NCBI GenBank assembly: GCA_017629925.1
Contig: JAGBWH010000028.1
Coordinates: forward strand, 1-15,316
DNA length: 15,316 nt
Direction of reading: 5' to 3'
Source: Clostridia bacterium
GTDB taxonomy: Bacteria > Bacillota > Clostridia > Oscillospirales > CAG-272
The translations under genes and the position numbers were made by a program. The notes beneath the pieces are model-generated. The model made no database searches. It saw only the letters and a program-made list of their open reading frames with translations, and was not told the origin of the DNA. Below, one piece after another: positions 6,741 to 13,538 of the stretch (position 1 is its first letter; each line of letters opens with the position of its first letter).

Positions 6741-8012
6741 TTAGCCTTGAATGCCGTATCGGGCACTTCTGCCAAGGCAATCTTCAATCTCCATGAGACG
6801 ATTATATTTGGCTGTTCTTTCACTACGGCAGGGCGCACCCGTTTTGATAAAGCCTGCACCTGTTCCCACAGCGAGATCGGCGATAAAAGTATCTTCTGTT
6901 TCGCCTGAACGGTGGGAGATGATGTGGGCATAATGGTTTTCGCGCGCCAAAGCGATCAGCGAAAGCACCTCGGAGAGTGTGCCAATTTGATTGGGCTTGA
7001 CGAGCACCGCATTGCCACATTTTTTCGCCAGCCCCATTTCCAAACGCTTCTCATTTGTGACAAACAAATCGTCTCCCACCAGCATCACTTCCTTGCCCAG
7101 CTGCTGCGTGAGAATTGACCAGCCCTCAAAATCATCCTCGCCAAGTGGATCTTCAATAGACACGATAGGATAAGCTTGACAGAGCTTTTTGCATTCCTCA
7201 ATCCACTCTTCTTTTGTATATAATTGTTTACTTTTTGTGAGCAGATATTTGCCGTCCGAGCGCACCCATTCACTCGATGCGATATCCATTGCCAAACCAA
7301 CCTTATCTGTGTGATAACCGCTTTGGATAATGGCCTCGCTGAGCAGATCAAGCGCCTCTTCGTGGCATGAAAGGTCGGGGGCAAAACCGCCCTCATCTCC
7401 TACTGCGGTGGATTTGCCTTGCTGTTTGAGAATACCTTTTAGGGTGTGATAAATTTCTGTGCCGATTTGCACGCTTTCCCGTACACTTTCAGCCCCAAGC
7501 GGTACAATCATAAATTCTTGCACATCAAGATTGTTGGTGGCATGAGCACCGCCGTTTAGAATGTTCATCATGGGCACAGGCAAGGTAAATGCCCCTTTGC
7601 CCCCTAAATATGCAAATAGTTCCATCCCGCATGAACGGGCGGCGGCACGAGCCACGGCAAGAGAAACAGAAAGGATGGCGTTTGCGCCCAGTTTTGATTT
7701 ATTTTGGCTACTATCCAATTCGATCATCATTTGGTCAATCTCATATTGCTGCAAAGCACAATGCCCACAAATGACAGGCGCAATCTCTTCACGCACGTTT
7801 TCACACGCCAAAAGAACGCCCTTCCCTTTATAGCGGCTGGGATCTCCATCCCGTTTTTCATAGGCTTCGTGGATGCCCGTGGATGCGCCCGAGGGGACTG
7901 CGGCTTCACCTGATGCCCCGTCTGCCAGCTCCACTCGTGTGGCTACCGTAGGTGTGCCACGGCTGTCTAAAATTTCTCTGGCACACACATTTGAGATGAT
8001 TGCTTTTTTCAT
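6741..8012 (-). CDS. eno: Enolase (phosphopyruvate hydratase)
   Basis: A 423-residue cytoplasmic glycolytic enzyme converting 2-phosphoglycerate to phosphoenolpyruvate; full length for the family. Visible landmarks: AREILDSRGTPTV at 11-23, SGASTG at 41-46, His157 in the flexible loop, general acid Glu207 in GDEGG, Mg ligands Asp243, Glu287 (SIEDP) and Asp314 (VGDDLF), catalytic base Lys339 in LVKPNQIGTLSE, SHRSGETED at 366-374, and Lys390. The start has GAGGAG ten bases upstream. It stands alone on the minus strand, divergent from the ferredoxin gene. I found no convincing promoter for it within 8013-8180. Confidence 0.98.
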   Translation of the reverse strand: MKKAIISNVCAREILDSRGTPTVATRVELADGASGEAAVPSGASTGIHEAYEKRDGDPSRYKGKGVLLACENVREEIAPVICGHCALQQYEIDQMMIELDSSQNKSKLGANAILSVSLAVARAAARSCGMELFAYLGGKGAFTLPVPMMNILNGGAHATNNLDVQEFMIVPLGAESVRESVQIGTEIYHTLKGILKQQGKSTAVGDEGGFAPDLSCHEEALDLLSEAIIQSGYHTDKVGLAMDIASSEWVRSDGKYLLTKSKQLYTKEEWIEECKKLCQAYPIVSIEDPLGEDDFEGWSILTQQLGKEVMLVGDDLFVTNEKRLEMGLAKKCGNAVLVKPNQIGTLSEVLSLIALARENHYAHIISHRSGETEDTFIADLAVGTGAGFIKTGAPCRSERTAKYNRLMEIEDCLGRSARYGIQG

Positions 8013-8112
8013 TTTTAGATATCTCCTCTTTTTTTCTATGTCTTTATGTTGACCAAAAATCTATCCTCTCATACGCCGGCACAGAAAGGTATTTTAGACG
8101 CTTGCTGTCCTG

Positions 8113-8137
8113 CCATTTCGCTAAAATTCATAAAATT
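8113..8137. repeat. Inverted repeat in the eno-ferredoxin divergent region
   Basis: AAAATTCA (8113-8120) and TGAATTTT (8130-8137) are perfect inverted copies around 9 bases, with TAAAATTC as a further partial copy in the spacer. It could be an operator for one of the two divergent genes, or chance in AT-rich DNA. The rest of 8013-8182 holds no gene that I can support. Confidence 0.3.
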
Positions 8138-8182
8138 CTTGAATTTTCCCTATTTTCCAATTATTTTTTTCTGTTTACCTAT

Positions 8183-8210
8183 TGCATTTTTCGAAAAATA
8201 TGTTACAATG
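8183..8210 (+). promoter_or_regulatory. Promoter of the ferredoxin gene
   Basis: TTGCAT (8183-8188), a 16-base spacer and TACAAT (8205-8210) form a plausible sigma-A promoter. Transcription would start near 8217, about 25 bases before the ATG. Confidence 0.65.
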
Positions 8211-8241
8211 ATATCGACAAAATCAAATGGAGGTATGAATC

Positions 8242-8418
8242 ATGGCTTTCAAAATTACTGACGATTGCGTAAAATGCTTGTCCTGTCAAGATGTTTGTCC
8301 CGTAGGTGCTATCGTAGATGACGGCGATAAACTTGCCATCGACGCTGATGCTTGCCTTGGTTGCGGTGCTTGCGCAGACGCTTGCCCTATCGGTGCTATT
8401 GTTGAGTCTGAGGACTAA
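8242..8418 (+). CDS. 2[4Fe-4S] clostridial-type ferredoxin
   Basis: A 58-residue, acidic, small electron carrier. It has two CX2CX2CX3CP motifs: Cys9, 12, 15, 19 and Cys38, 41, 44, 48, each set holding three ligands of one cluster and the fourth ligand of the other. It serves low-potential electron transfer in anaerobes, for example with pyruvate:ferredoxin oxidoreductase and hydrogenases. GGAGG lies 8 bases before ATG 8242. The gene is monocistronic, with its own promoter and terminator, as is usual for this highly expressed protein. Confidence 0.97.
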   Translation: MAFKITDDCVKCLSCQDVCPVGAIVDDGDKLAIDADACLGCGACADACPIGAIVESED

Positions 8419-8429
8419 TAGTTTTTACA

Positions 8430-8447
8430 TATCCGCCTAAGCGGATA
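8430..8447 (+). other. Short hairpin between ferredoxin stop and its terminator
   Basis: TATCCGC, loop CTAA, GCGGATA: a perfect 7-base-pair stem just before the terminator. It has no T-tract of its own. A 3' stabilising role is possible. Confidence 0.5.
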
Positions 8448-8448
8448 C

Positions 8449-8486
8449 AAGGGCTGTGGCTGTCACTTGACGGTGCAGCCCTTTTT
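8449..8486 (+). terminator. Ferredoxin terminator
   Basis: AAGGGCTG pairs with CAGCCCTT. The inner CTGTCA/TGACGG extends the stem, and a run of five T (8482-8486) follows. A classical intrinsic terminator 30 bases after the ferredoxin stop. Confidence 0.9.
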
Positions 8487-8492
8487 CAATGT

Positions 8493-8521
8493 TTGATATT
8501 CATTTTTGATATATTTGCTAT
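8493..8521 (+). promoter_or_regulatory. Possible promoter of the trmN6-rsmI pair
   Basis: TTGATA (8493-8498), a 17-base spacer and TGCTAT (8516-8521). The -35 is good and the -10 poor. A promoter is expected here because the ferredoxin terminator lies directly upstream and the next gene starts at 8542. Confidence 0.35.
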
Positions 8522-8541
8522 TTCGGTGAAAGGAGAGCGCA

Positions 8542-9294
8542 ATGGAGGCACAACTACTCATGGGTGAACGGCTGGATGAGGTCAATGATCATCTCTCACT
8601 CATCCAAAAAGAAGAAGGCATGACCTTTGGCACAGATGCCCTGCTTTTGGCGTCTTTTGTGCGCCCCTGCCCCCAAGGCACAGCCATAGAGTTTGGCGCA
8701 GGTAGTGGAATTGTGTCACTCCTTTGTGCCTCTCGCCAAAAATTCGCCCACATCACCGCCGTAGAGGTGCAACAAGAGTATGCCGACCTCTGTGAGCGAA
8801 ATATCTCGCTCAATGGTCTACAGGACAAGATCACCACCACTCATGCCGATATCAGAGACTTGTCTGCCTACGCGCCTTTGGGAGATGTGCACGCCGTATT
8901 TGCCAATCCTCCCTATATGACCACCGAAAGTGGTTATGCCGCAAAAGACCAAGGCAGACAAGCCGCCCGTCATGAAGCGCACGGGGGCATCAAGGATTTT
9001 TGCCTGTGTGCAAAGAAAAAACTCCGCTGGGGCGGAAGCTTTTATGTCGTTTGGCGTCCTGACAGGTTGGTGGATTTGTTTTGTGCCATGCGAGAAGCAG
9101 AAATTGAGCCCAAAAAAATCACCTTTGTGATAGCTACCCCTCATGCCGCCCCCTCCATGGTACTCGTAGAGGGAAAGCGAGGCGGAAAGCCCAGCCTTGT
9201 CAGCACCCCCTTTCTGTGCCTAAAAAACGAGGACGGCTCCCCCACAAAAGAGATGGAGCGACTCCTACTCAACGGCACTTTTCCCTTCTCATAA
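8542..9294 (+). CDS. TrmN6-like SAM-dependent N6-adenine methyltransferase (YabB family)
   Basis: A 250-residue class I methyltransferase of the COG4123 type. Motif I EFGAGSG (50-56) binds SAM, AVEVQ (73-77) contains the acidic residue for the ribose, and NPPY (122-125) is the catalytic motif of N6-adenine amino-methylating enzymes. The N-terminal FGTDALLLASF is typical of the family. The E. coli member modifies A37 of tRNA1(Val); the substrate here is inferred. AAGGAG lies six bases before ATG 8542. It lies 22 bases upstream of rsmI, as in the B. subtilis yabB-yazA-yabC cluster, but no GIY-YIG yazA gene lies between them. Confidence 0.88.
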   Translation: MEAQLLMGERLDEVNDHLSLIQKEEGMTFGTDALLLASFVRPCPQGTAIEFGAGSGIVSLLCASRQKFAHITAVEVQQEYADLCERNISLNGLQDKITTTHADIRDLSAYAPLGDVHAVFANPPYMTTESGYAAKDQGRQAARHEAHGGIKDFCLCAKKKLRWGGSFYVVWRPDRLVDLFCAMREAEIEPKKITFVIATPHAAPSMVLVEGKRGGKPSLVSTPFLCLKNEDGSPTKEMERLLLNGTFPFS

Positions 9295-9316
9295 ATAAAA
9301 GAAAGGATTTTTCGCT

Positions 9317-10231
9317 TTGACACACCAAGACGATATTTTCGAAGAAAAAAACAAAATAGAGCCTGCCACGCTATACCTTGTCACAACGCCGATTGGGAAT
9401 TTAGCGGATTTGTCCGAGAGAGGGCTAAAAGTGCTACGCGAATGTGATTTTATCGCCGCCGAGGACACCCGAAACACCAGACGACTTTTGGCTCATTTTG
9501 ATATTCACAAAGAACTGGTCTCCTATCATGAGCATAACAAAGCCGCAAAAGGCGATGTGCTGTGTGACAGAATTGCCGCAGGAGAGTCTTGCGCACTCGT
9601 GACGGATGCAGGTATGCCCGGCATTTCCGATCCGGGGGAAGATTTGGTAAAAAAATGTGCCGAGCGCAAGATTTCGGTCACAGCCGTCCCCGGTCCATGT
9701 GCGGCGGTCACCGCCCTTTCTCTTTCCGCTTTGGCGTGCGGCAGATTTGCTTTTGAAGGCTTTTTGCCCCAGCAAAGCAAAGAAAAGAAAAAACGCTTGG
9801 AGCAAATCAAAGGCGAAGTGCGCACCTTGATTTTCTATGAAGCCCCGCACAGACTGGCACAAACGCTATCTGATTTGGCACAAACGCTTGGTGAAAATCG
9901 GCGTATTTCCCTGTGCAAAGAACTGACAAAACTCAACGAGGACATCGCGCGCACCACCATCGGCGAGGCGATTTCTGCCCTTGAGATTACCCCTGCCAGA
10001 GGTGAGTATGTGCTCATCGTGGAGGGGCTTGAAGAATACCAAAAAAGAATGCCAAGCCCCACAAGTGAAGTAGGGGAAACGGATTTTTCCGCACTCTCCC
10101 CTGAAGAACATGTGCGTCTTTACGAAAAAAGAGGGCTTTCGCATAAAGACGCCCTCAAAGCGGCAGCCGCAGACAGAGGCATGACAAAAAGCACATTCTA
10201 TCGGCTACTGCTGGATACAAAAGAAGAATAA
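9317..10231 (+). CDS. rsmI: 16S rRNA (cytidine(1402)-2'-O)-methyltransferase
   Basis: A 304-residue SAM-dependent methyltransferase of the tetrapyrrole-methylase fold, which modifies C1402 in the ribosomal P site. Landmarks: YLVTTPIGNLADLSERG (20-36), FIAAEDTRNTRRLL (45-58), DAGMPGISDPG (97-107), VPGPCAAVTAL (124-134), YEAPHR (174-179). The C-terminal part (about 262-300), EEHVRLYEKRGLSHKDALK, matches the helix-turn-helix tail of RsmI. The start is a TTG at 9317, with AAAGGA upstream; there is no nearer in-frame ATG before the conserved region. No terminator is seen between its stop and the thrS promoter at 10248. Confidence 0.95.
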   Translation: MTHQDDIFEEKNKIEPATLYLVTTPIGNLADLSERGLKVLRECDFIAAEDTRNTRRLLAHFDIHKELVSYHEHNKAAKGDVLCDRIAAGESCALVTDAGMPGISDPGEDLVKKCAERKISVTAVPGPCAAVTALSLSALACGRFAFEGFLPQQSKEKKKRLEQIKGEVRTLIFYEAPHRLAQTLSDLAQTLGENRRISLCKELTKLNEDIARTTIGEAISALEITPARGEYVLIVEGLEEYQKRMPSPTSEVGETDFSALSPEEHVRLYEKRGLSHKDALKAAAADRGMTKSTFYRLLLDTKEE

Positions 10232-10247
10232 TTTTTGCCTAAACCTC

Positions 10248-10276
10248 TTGACAGACGGCAGATTTGGTTGTATACT
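10248..10276 (+). promoter_or_regulatory. Promoter of the thrS T-box transcript
   Basis: Perfect TTGACA (10248-10253), 17-base spacer and TATACT (10271-10276). Transcription would begin near 10283, at the 5' side of the T-box leader. Confidence 0.9.
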
Positions 10277-10282
10277 TAAGCC

Positions 10283-10487
10283 AATGGAACACGCTTAACT
10301 AAGTAGGACTCCACAGAGAGCAATGCCCTGGGCTGAAAGCATTGTGAGCACCGCCTTTTGAGTACCACCCATGCTTGCTTTGCAAGGTTACAATCTGTTT
10401 TGAGTGAAACGCTCGGGTGGAACCGTGCGTAATGCTAAATGCAATCCACACCCCGTGAAGCTAATGCTGCTTGGGGTTTTTATTTTA
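10283..10487 (+). promoter_or_regulatory. T-box riboswitch (threonine specifier) controlling thrS
   Basis: A leader of about 205 bases that binds uncharged tRNA-Thr. Stem I holds the AGTA motif (10301-10304), the AGAGAG motif (10315-10320), an apical stem GCAATGC/GCATTGT, and a specifier loop with ACC (Thr) at 10364-10366 followed by A. The T-box GGGTGGAACCGTGCG (10415-10429) provides the TGGAACC bulge that pairs with the tRNA acceptor end. CGGG and GTG around that bulge can pair with CAC and CCCG before and within the terminator to make the antiterminator. The fourth bulge base, A, predicts a U discriminator on tRNA-Thr. Uncharged tRNA-Thr should allow read-through into thrS. Confidence 0.92.
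10451..10486 (+). terminator. T-box terminator before thrS
   Basis: CCCC (10451-10454) and AAGC (10458-10461) pair with GCTTGGGG (10469-10476), with a GTG bulge. A T-rich run, TTTTTATTTT, follows. The left arm overlaps the antiterminator partner of the T-box. Confidence 0.85.
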
Positions 10488-10510
10488 TTAGTAAAGAAAG
10501 GATATATATT

Positions 10511-12445
10511 ATGAAATTTACATTTAGTAATGGTTCGGTGCATGAATGCGATGCACCAATAAGCGTCTATGACGCAGCAGCAGCCGAGGGGCTGATGGAC
10601 AGAAGCGTGATTGCCGCAGAAGTCAATGGCGAGGTAGTGGCACTCACCTATGTTCCCTCTTGCGATGCAGAGGTAAAATTGCTCACATTTGCGGATGAAG
10701 CAGGGGCAAAAGTGTTCCGTCACACCGCTTCTCACATTTTGGCACAAGCCGTAAAACGCCTTTATCCTGCGGCAAAACTCACGATTGGCCCTGCCGTTGA
10801 CAATGGCTTTTACTATGATATCGACAGCGACGTGACCTTCACCCCTGAAGCCTTGGTGTCCCTTGAAGGGGAAATGAAGAAAATCGTCAAAGAAAATCTG
10901 CGCATTGAAAGATTTACCCTCAGCCGTGCAGATGCACTCAAGCAAATGGCGGATGAGCCCTACAAAATTGAGCTGATTGAAGCTTTGCCCGAAGAGGCTG
11001 AAATTTCCTTTTATCGCCAAGGTGAGTTCGTGGACCTTTGCGCAGGCCCTCACCTCTTCTCTACCGGTGCGGTAAAGGCGTTCAAATTAACCTCCTGCAC
11101 AGGCGCATACTGGAGAGGTGACTCCAACAACAAAATGCTGCAAAGAATTTACGGCACGGCATTCCCCTCAAAAGATGAACTAAATGCTTACCTTGCCTCC
11201 GTGGAAGAAGCCAAAAAACGCGACCACAACAAAATTGGTCGTGAACTGGAGTTCTTTACCACCGTGGACGCTATCGGTCAAGGTCTGCCTGTTCTTCTAC
11301 CTAAGGGCGCAAGAGTCATTCAACTGCTCCAACGCTTTGTGGAAGATGAAGAGCAAAAGAGAGGTTATCTCTTGACCAAAACACCGCTGATGGCAAAATC
11401 CGATCTCTATAAAATTTCCGGTCACTGGGATCACTATCTTGATGGTATGTTTGTGTTGGGCGATCCTCATGACGAAAGCAAAGAATGTTTTGCTCTTCGC
11501 CCCATGACTTGCCCCTTCCAATACCAAGTATTTCTCAATAAAAAACGCTCGTATAGAGAACTGCCTATGAGACTGGGCGAAACCTCTACCCTGTTCCGCA
11601 ACGAGGACTCAGGCGAGATGCACGGGCTCCTTCGTGTGCGCCAGTTTACCATCTCCGAAGGTCACTTGATTTTGCGCCCTGAACAACTTGAGGAAGAGTT
11701 CAAAGGCTGTCTCGACTTGGCGCTGTATATGCTGGACACCCTCGGTCTGCGTGAAAATTGCACCTTCCGCTTCTCTCAATGGGATCCCGCCAATACCACC
11801 AAATATGAAGGCACACCCGAGCAATGGAACGAAGCGCAGACCATCATGGGCAAGATGCTCGATGACCTGCTGGGCGTAGGCAATTATGCCATCGGTATTG
11901 ACGAAGCGGCATTCTACGGCCCCAAACTGGATATTCAAATGAAGAATGTATTTGGCAAAGAAGACACCATCGTGACCATTCAAGTCGATATGCTTCTCGC
12001 TCAAAAATTCGGCATGGAATATACCGACTCCGACAACAGCCAAAAAACGCCTTATATCATCCACCGCACCTCCCTTGGTTGCTATGAACGCACATTGGCT
12101 CTGTTGCTTGAAAAATATGCAGGCGCACTTCCCTTGTGGCTGGCACCTACACAAGTGGTCGTGATGCCTTTGACCAACAATTTTGACGGTTATGCCGAAG
12201 AGATTGTTAAAGCCTACGAAGCCGCAGGCTTGCGCGTAAAACTGGACAACCGCAATGAAAAAATCGGTTACAGAATTCGTGAGGCTCAGCTTGAAAAAGT
12301 GCCTTACATGGTCATTGTAGGCGAAAACGAAATGCAAAGCGGTACCGTTTCTGTTCGCGCTCGTGTGGAAGGCGAAGGCGGAAGCTTTACAAAAGATGAA
12401 TTCCTTGCAAAAATGTTGATGGAAGTAGCCACTAAAAAGCACTAA
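10511..12445 (+). CDS. thrS: Threonyl-tRNA synthetase
   Basis: A 644-residue class II synthetase charging tRNA-Thr, full length. Residues 1-60 are the TGS domain. The editing domain follows, with His71 and His75 (HTASH) and Cys177/His181 (CAGPH), which removes mischarged serine. The catalytic core (about 240-540) has the Zn ligands Cys334 (RPMTCP), His385 (SEGH) and His518 (IIHRT), motif 2 around Arg363, and motif 3 GCYER (523-527), where Ser is commoner than Cys. The anticodon-binding domain spans about 545-640. ATG 10511 was chosen because AAAGGA lies 8 bases upstream and the family starts MKFTF. The in-frame ATG at 10439 lies inside the T-box and is rejected. Confidence 0.98.
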   Translation: MKFTFSNGSVHECDAPISVYDAAAAEGLMDRSVIAAEVNGEVVALTYVPSCDAEVKLLTFADEAGAKVFRHTASHILAQAVKRLYPAAKLTIGPAVDNGFYYDIDSDVTFTPEALVSLEGEMKKIVKENLRIERFTLSRADALKQMADEPYKIELIEALPEEAEISFYRQGEFVDLCAGPHLFSTGAVKAFKLTSCTGAYWRGDSNNKMLQRIYGTAFPSKDELNAYLASVEEAKKRDHNKIGRELEFFTTVDAIGQGLPVLLPKGARVIQLLQRFVEDEEQKRGYLLTKTPLMAKSDLYKISGHWDHYLDGMFVLGDPHDESKECFALRPMTCPFQYQVFLNKKRSYRELPMRLGETSTLFRNEDSGEMHGLLRVRQFTISEGHLILRPEQLEEEFKGCLDLALYMLDTLGLRENCTFRFSQWDPANTTKYEGTPEQWNEAQTIMGKMLDDLLGVGNYAIGIDEAAFYGPKLDIQMKNVFGKEDTIVTIQVDMLLAQKFGMEYTDSDNSQKTPYIIHRTSLGCYERTLALLLEKYAGALPLWLAPTQVVVMPLTNNFDGYAEEIVKAYEAAGLRVKLDNRNEKIGYRIREAQLEKVPYMVIVGENEMQSGTVSVRARVEGEGGSFTKDEFLAKMLMEVATKKH

Positions 12446-12458
12446 TCCTCATAATAAG

Positions 12459-12525
12459 AAAAACCACTCTTGCGATGGCGTGATACTCTTGATGGAGTAT
12501 CACGCCAATACGGTGTGGTTTTTTT
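12459..12525. terminator. Strong bidirectional terminator between thrS and the small membrane protein gene
   Basis: An outer stem AAAACCAC/GTGGTTTT encloses a perfect 12-base-pair inner stem GGCGTGATACTC (12477-12488) / GAGTATCACGCC (12495-12506) with a 6-base loop. It has T runs on both strands (12519-12525 on plus; complement of 12459-12463 on minus), serving both convergent genes. Confidence 0.92.
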
Positions 12526-12553
12526 GTTTGGTATAGAGCGAAGTGAGATTATT

Positions 12554-12898
12554 TCACTTTGCAATGAGGTCTTTGGCTTGGTCAACAATAGGCGTGTAGT
12601 AGGGTTTGAAAAGGTCCAATACGGCTTGCAGGTCTCCGCCATTTTTGAAGAGGAAAACGCTAAAGAGCACAATCTCTGCAGCAAACGCCAAGATATACAA
12701 AAGCAAATGGTATCTTGCAAAGCCTCTGCGATTGACATGGCTACCACTGATTGAAAAAATGATCACGAACAGAAAGCCAATGACGGGAAGGAGGAAAAGC
12801 AACTCATAACCGAGATAGCCCCATGCGGTAATCGGTCTAAACTCTCTGGGCAATTGACTTTCGGTTTCTTGTTCGTCATAGTAACCGTAATAATGCAT
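12554..12898 (-). CDS. Small two-helix membrane protein of unknown function
   Basis: A 114-residue protein. The polar N-terminus (MHYYGYYDEQE) is followed by a conserved-looking ITAWGYLGYELLFLLPVIGF, a first membrane helix (about 31-51), a short polar stretch NRRGFARYH (56-64), a second helix (about 65-85), and an amphipathic tail. Gut Clostridia commonly carry small proteins of this layout (W-x-G-x-x-L-L-x-x-P then N-x-N-R-R-x-F-x-R), with no known function. AAAGGAG lies 7 bases before ATG 12898. It is monocistronic, with its own near-consensus promoter and terminator, so it is probably well expressed. Confidence 0.85.
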   Translation of the reverse strand: MHYYGYYDEQETESQLPREFRPITAWGYLGYELLFLLPVIGFLFVIIFSISGSHVNRRGFARYHLLLYILAFAAEIVLFSVFLFKNGGDLQAVLDLFKPYYTPIVDQAKDLIAK

Positions 12899-12937
12899 AT
12901 GTAATCTCCTTTATAGGTGAAAATTTATTCTACGTCT

Positions 12938-12966
12938 ATTTTAATGCATAGTCGGGGTAAAGTCAA
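12938..12966 (-). promoter_or_regulatory. Promoter of the small membrane protein gene
   Basis: On the minus strand, TTGACT (12966-12961), a 17-base spacer and TAAAAT (12943-12938). Transcription would begin near 12931, about 33 bases before the ATG. It lies just after the mnmM stop, and no terminator is seen between them. Confidence 0.8.
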
Positions 12967-12983
12967 GTTTTTTTCGCATTTTT

Positions 12984-13538
12984 CTATTTTTTCTCTATCA
13001 CATAAAAATAGGGAGATGTGGGAGAATTGATAATTTGGAAGCGAGAGCAACAGATTTTTTTGCGATCGAAGGTGGAAAGCCATGCGCCCAGCGCCTCGCC
13101 TTCATGGGTACCTTCCTCGTGTCCCGGATAGACGGCAACCAGCAAAATCCCATCAGGCAAAAGTTGAGACAATGCCGCCTCTATGGCTTTTTTGGTGGTC
13201 ACCCATTGTGTGGTCACCTCGTGGTTCCCATTGCCCGGTAGCCATCCTAAATTAAACATTCCTGCCTTAAACGGCTCGCCCACATACTCTTTTAGCAGAT
13301 GATGCGAGGCGCAAATGAGCGTGTAGTTTTCGGGTGCATTGGCTTCTTTTAGGCGTTTTTCGGTGGAAACGAGGGCTTCGGGCTGGATATCGAAGGCGTA
13401 AACACGGCCATTTTCGCCCACGGTTTGAGACAAAAAGAGCGTGTCGTAGCCATTGCCCATCGTGAAATCTATCGCCACTTCACCTGCATGAAGATGGGCG
13501 CAAATAAACTGCTTTTGCAAAACGAGCAAATCAACCAT
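12984..13538 (-). CDS. mnmM: tRNA U34 5-methylaminomethyl methyltransferase (MnmM/YtqB family)
   Basis: A 184-residue class I SAM methyltransferase. Landmarks are AIDFTMGNGYDTLFL (23-37, SAM motif I), VYAFDIQ (46-52), ICASHH (75-80), FNLGWLPGNGNHEVTT (95-110) and AVYPGHEEG (135-143), all typical of YtqB. B. subtilis YtqB is reported to make the final methylation in mnm5(s2)U34 of tRNA. ATG 13538 is chosen because GGAGGAG lies upstream and the family begins there; longer readings would lie inside rqcH. Its start overlaps the rqcH stop by 8 bases, so translation is probably coupled. Confidence 0.9.
   Translation of the reverse strand: MVDLLVLQKQFICAHLHAGEVAIDFTMGNGYDTLFLSQTVGENGRVYAFDIQPEALVSTEKRLKEANAPENYTLICASHHLLKEYVGEPFKAGMFNLGWLPGNGNHEVTTQWVTTKKAIEAALSQLLPDGILLVAVYPGHEEGTHEGEALGAWLSTFDRKKICCSRFQIINSPTSPYFYVIEKK

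Noticed and set aside
8000..8272. Plus-strand frames of 71-90 codons ahead of the ferredoxin gene
   Set aside because: They have no ribosome binding site, are rich in AT-driven Phe/Ile/Lys codons, and overlap the ferredoxin promoter and start.
12477..12506. The perfect 12-bp inverted repeat after thrS as a mobile-element end or recombination site
   Set aside because: It is nested in a longer stem with T runs on both strands between convergent genes, so a bidirectional terminator explains it.
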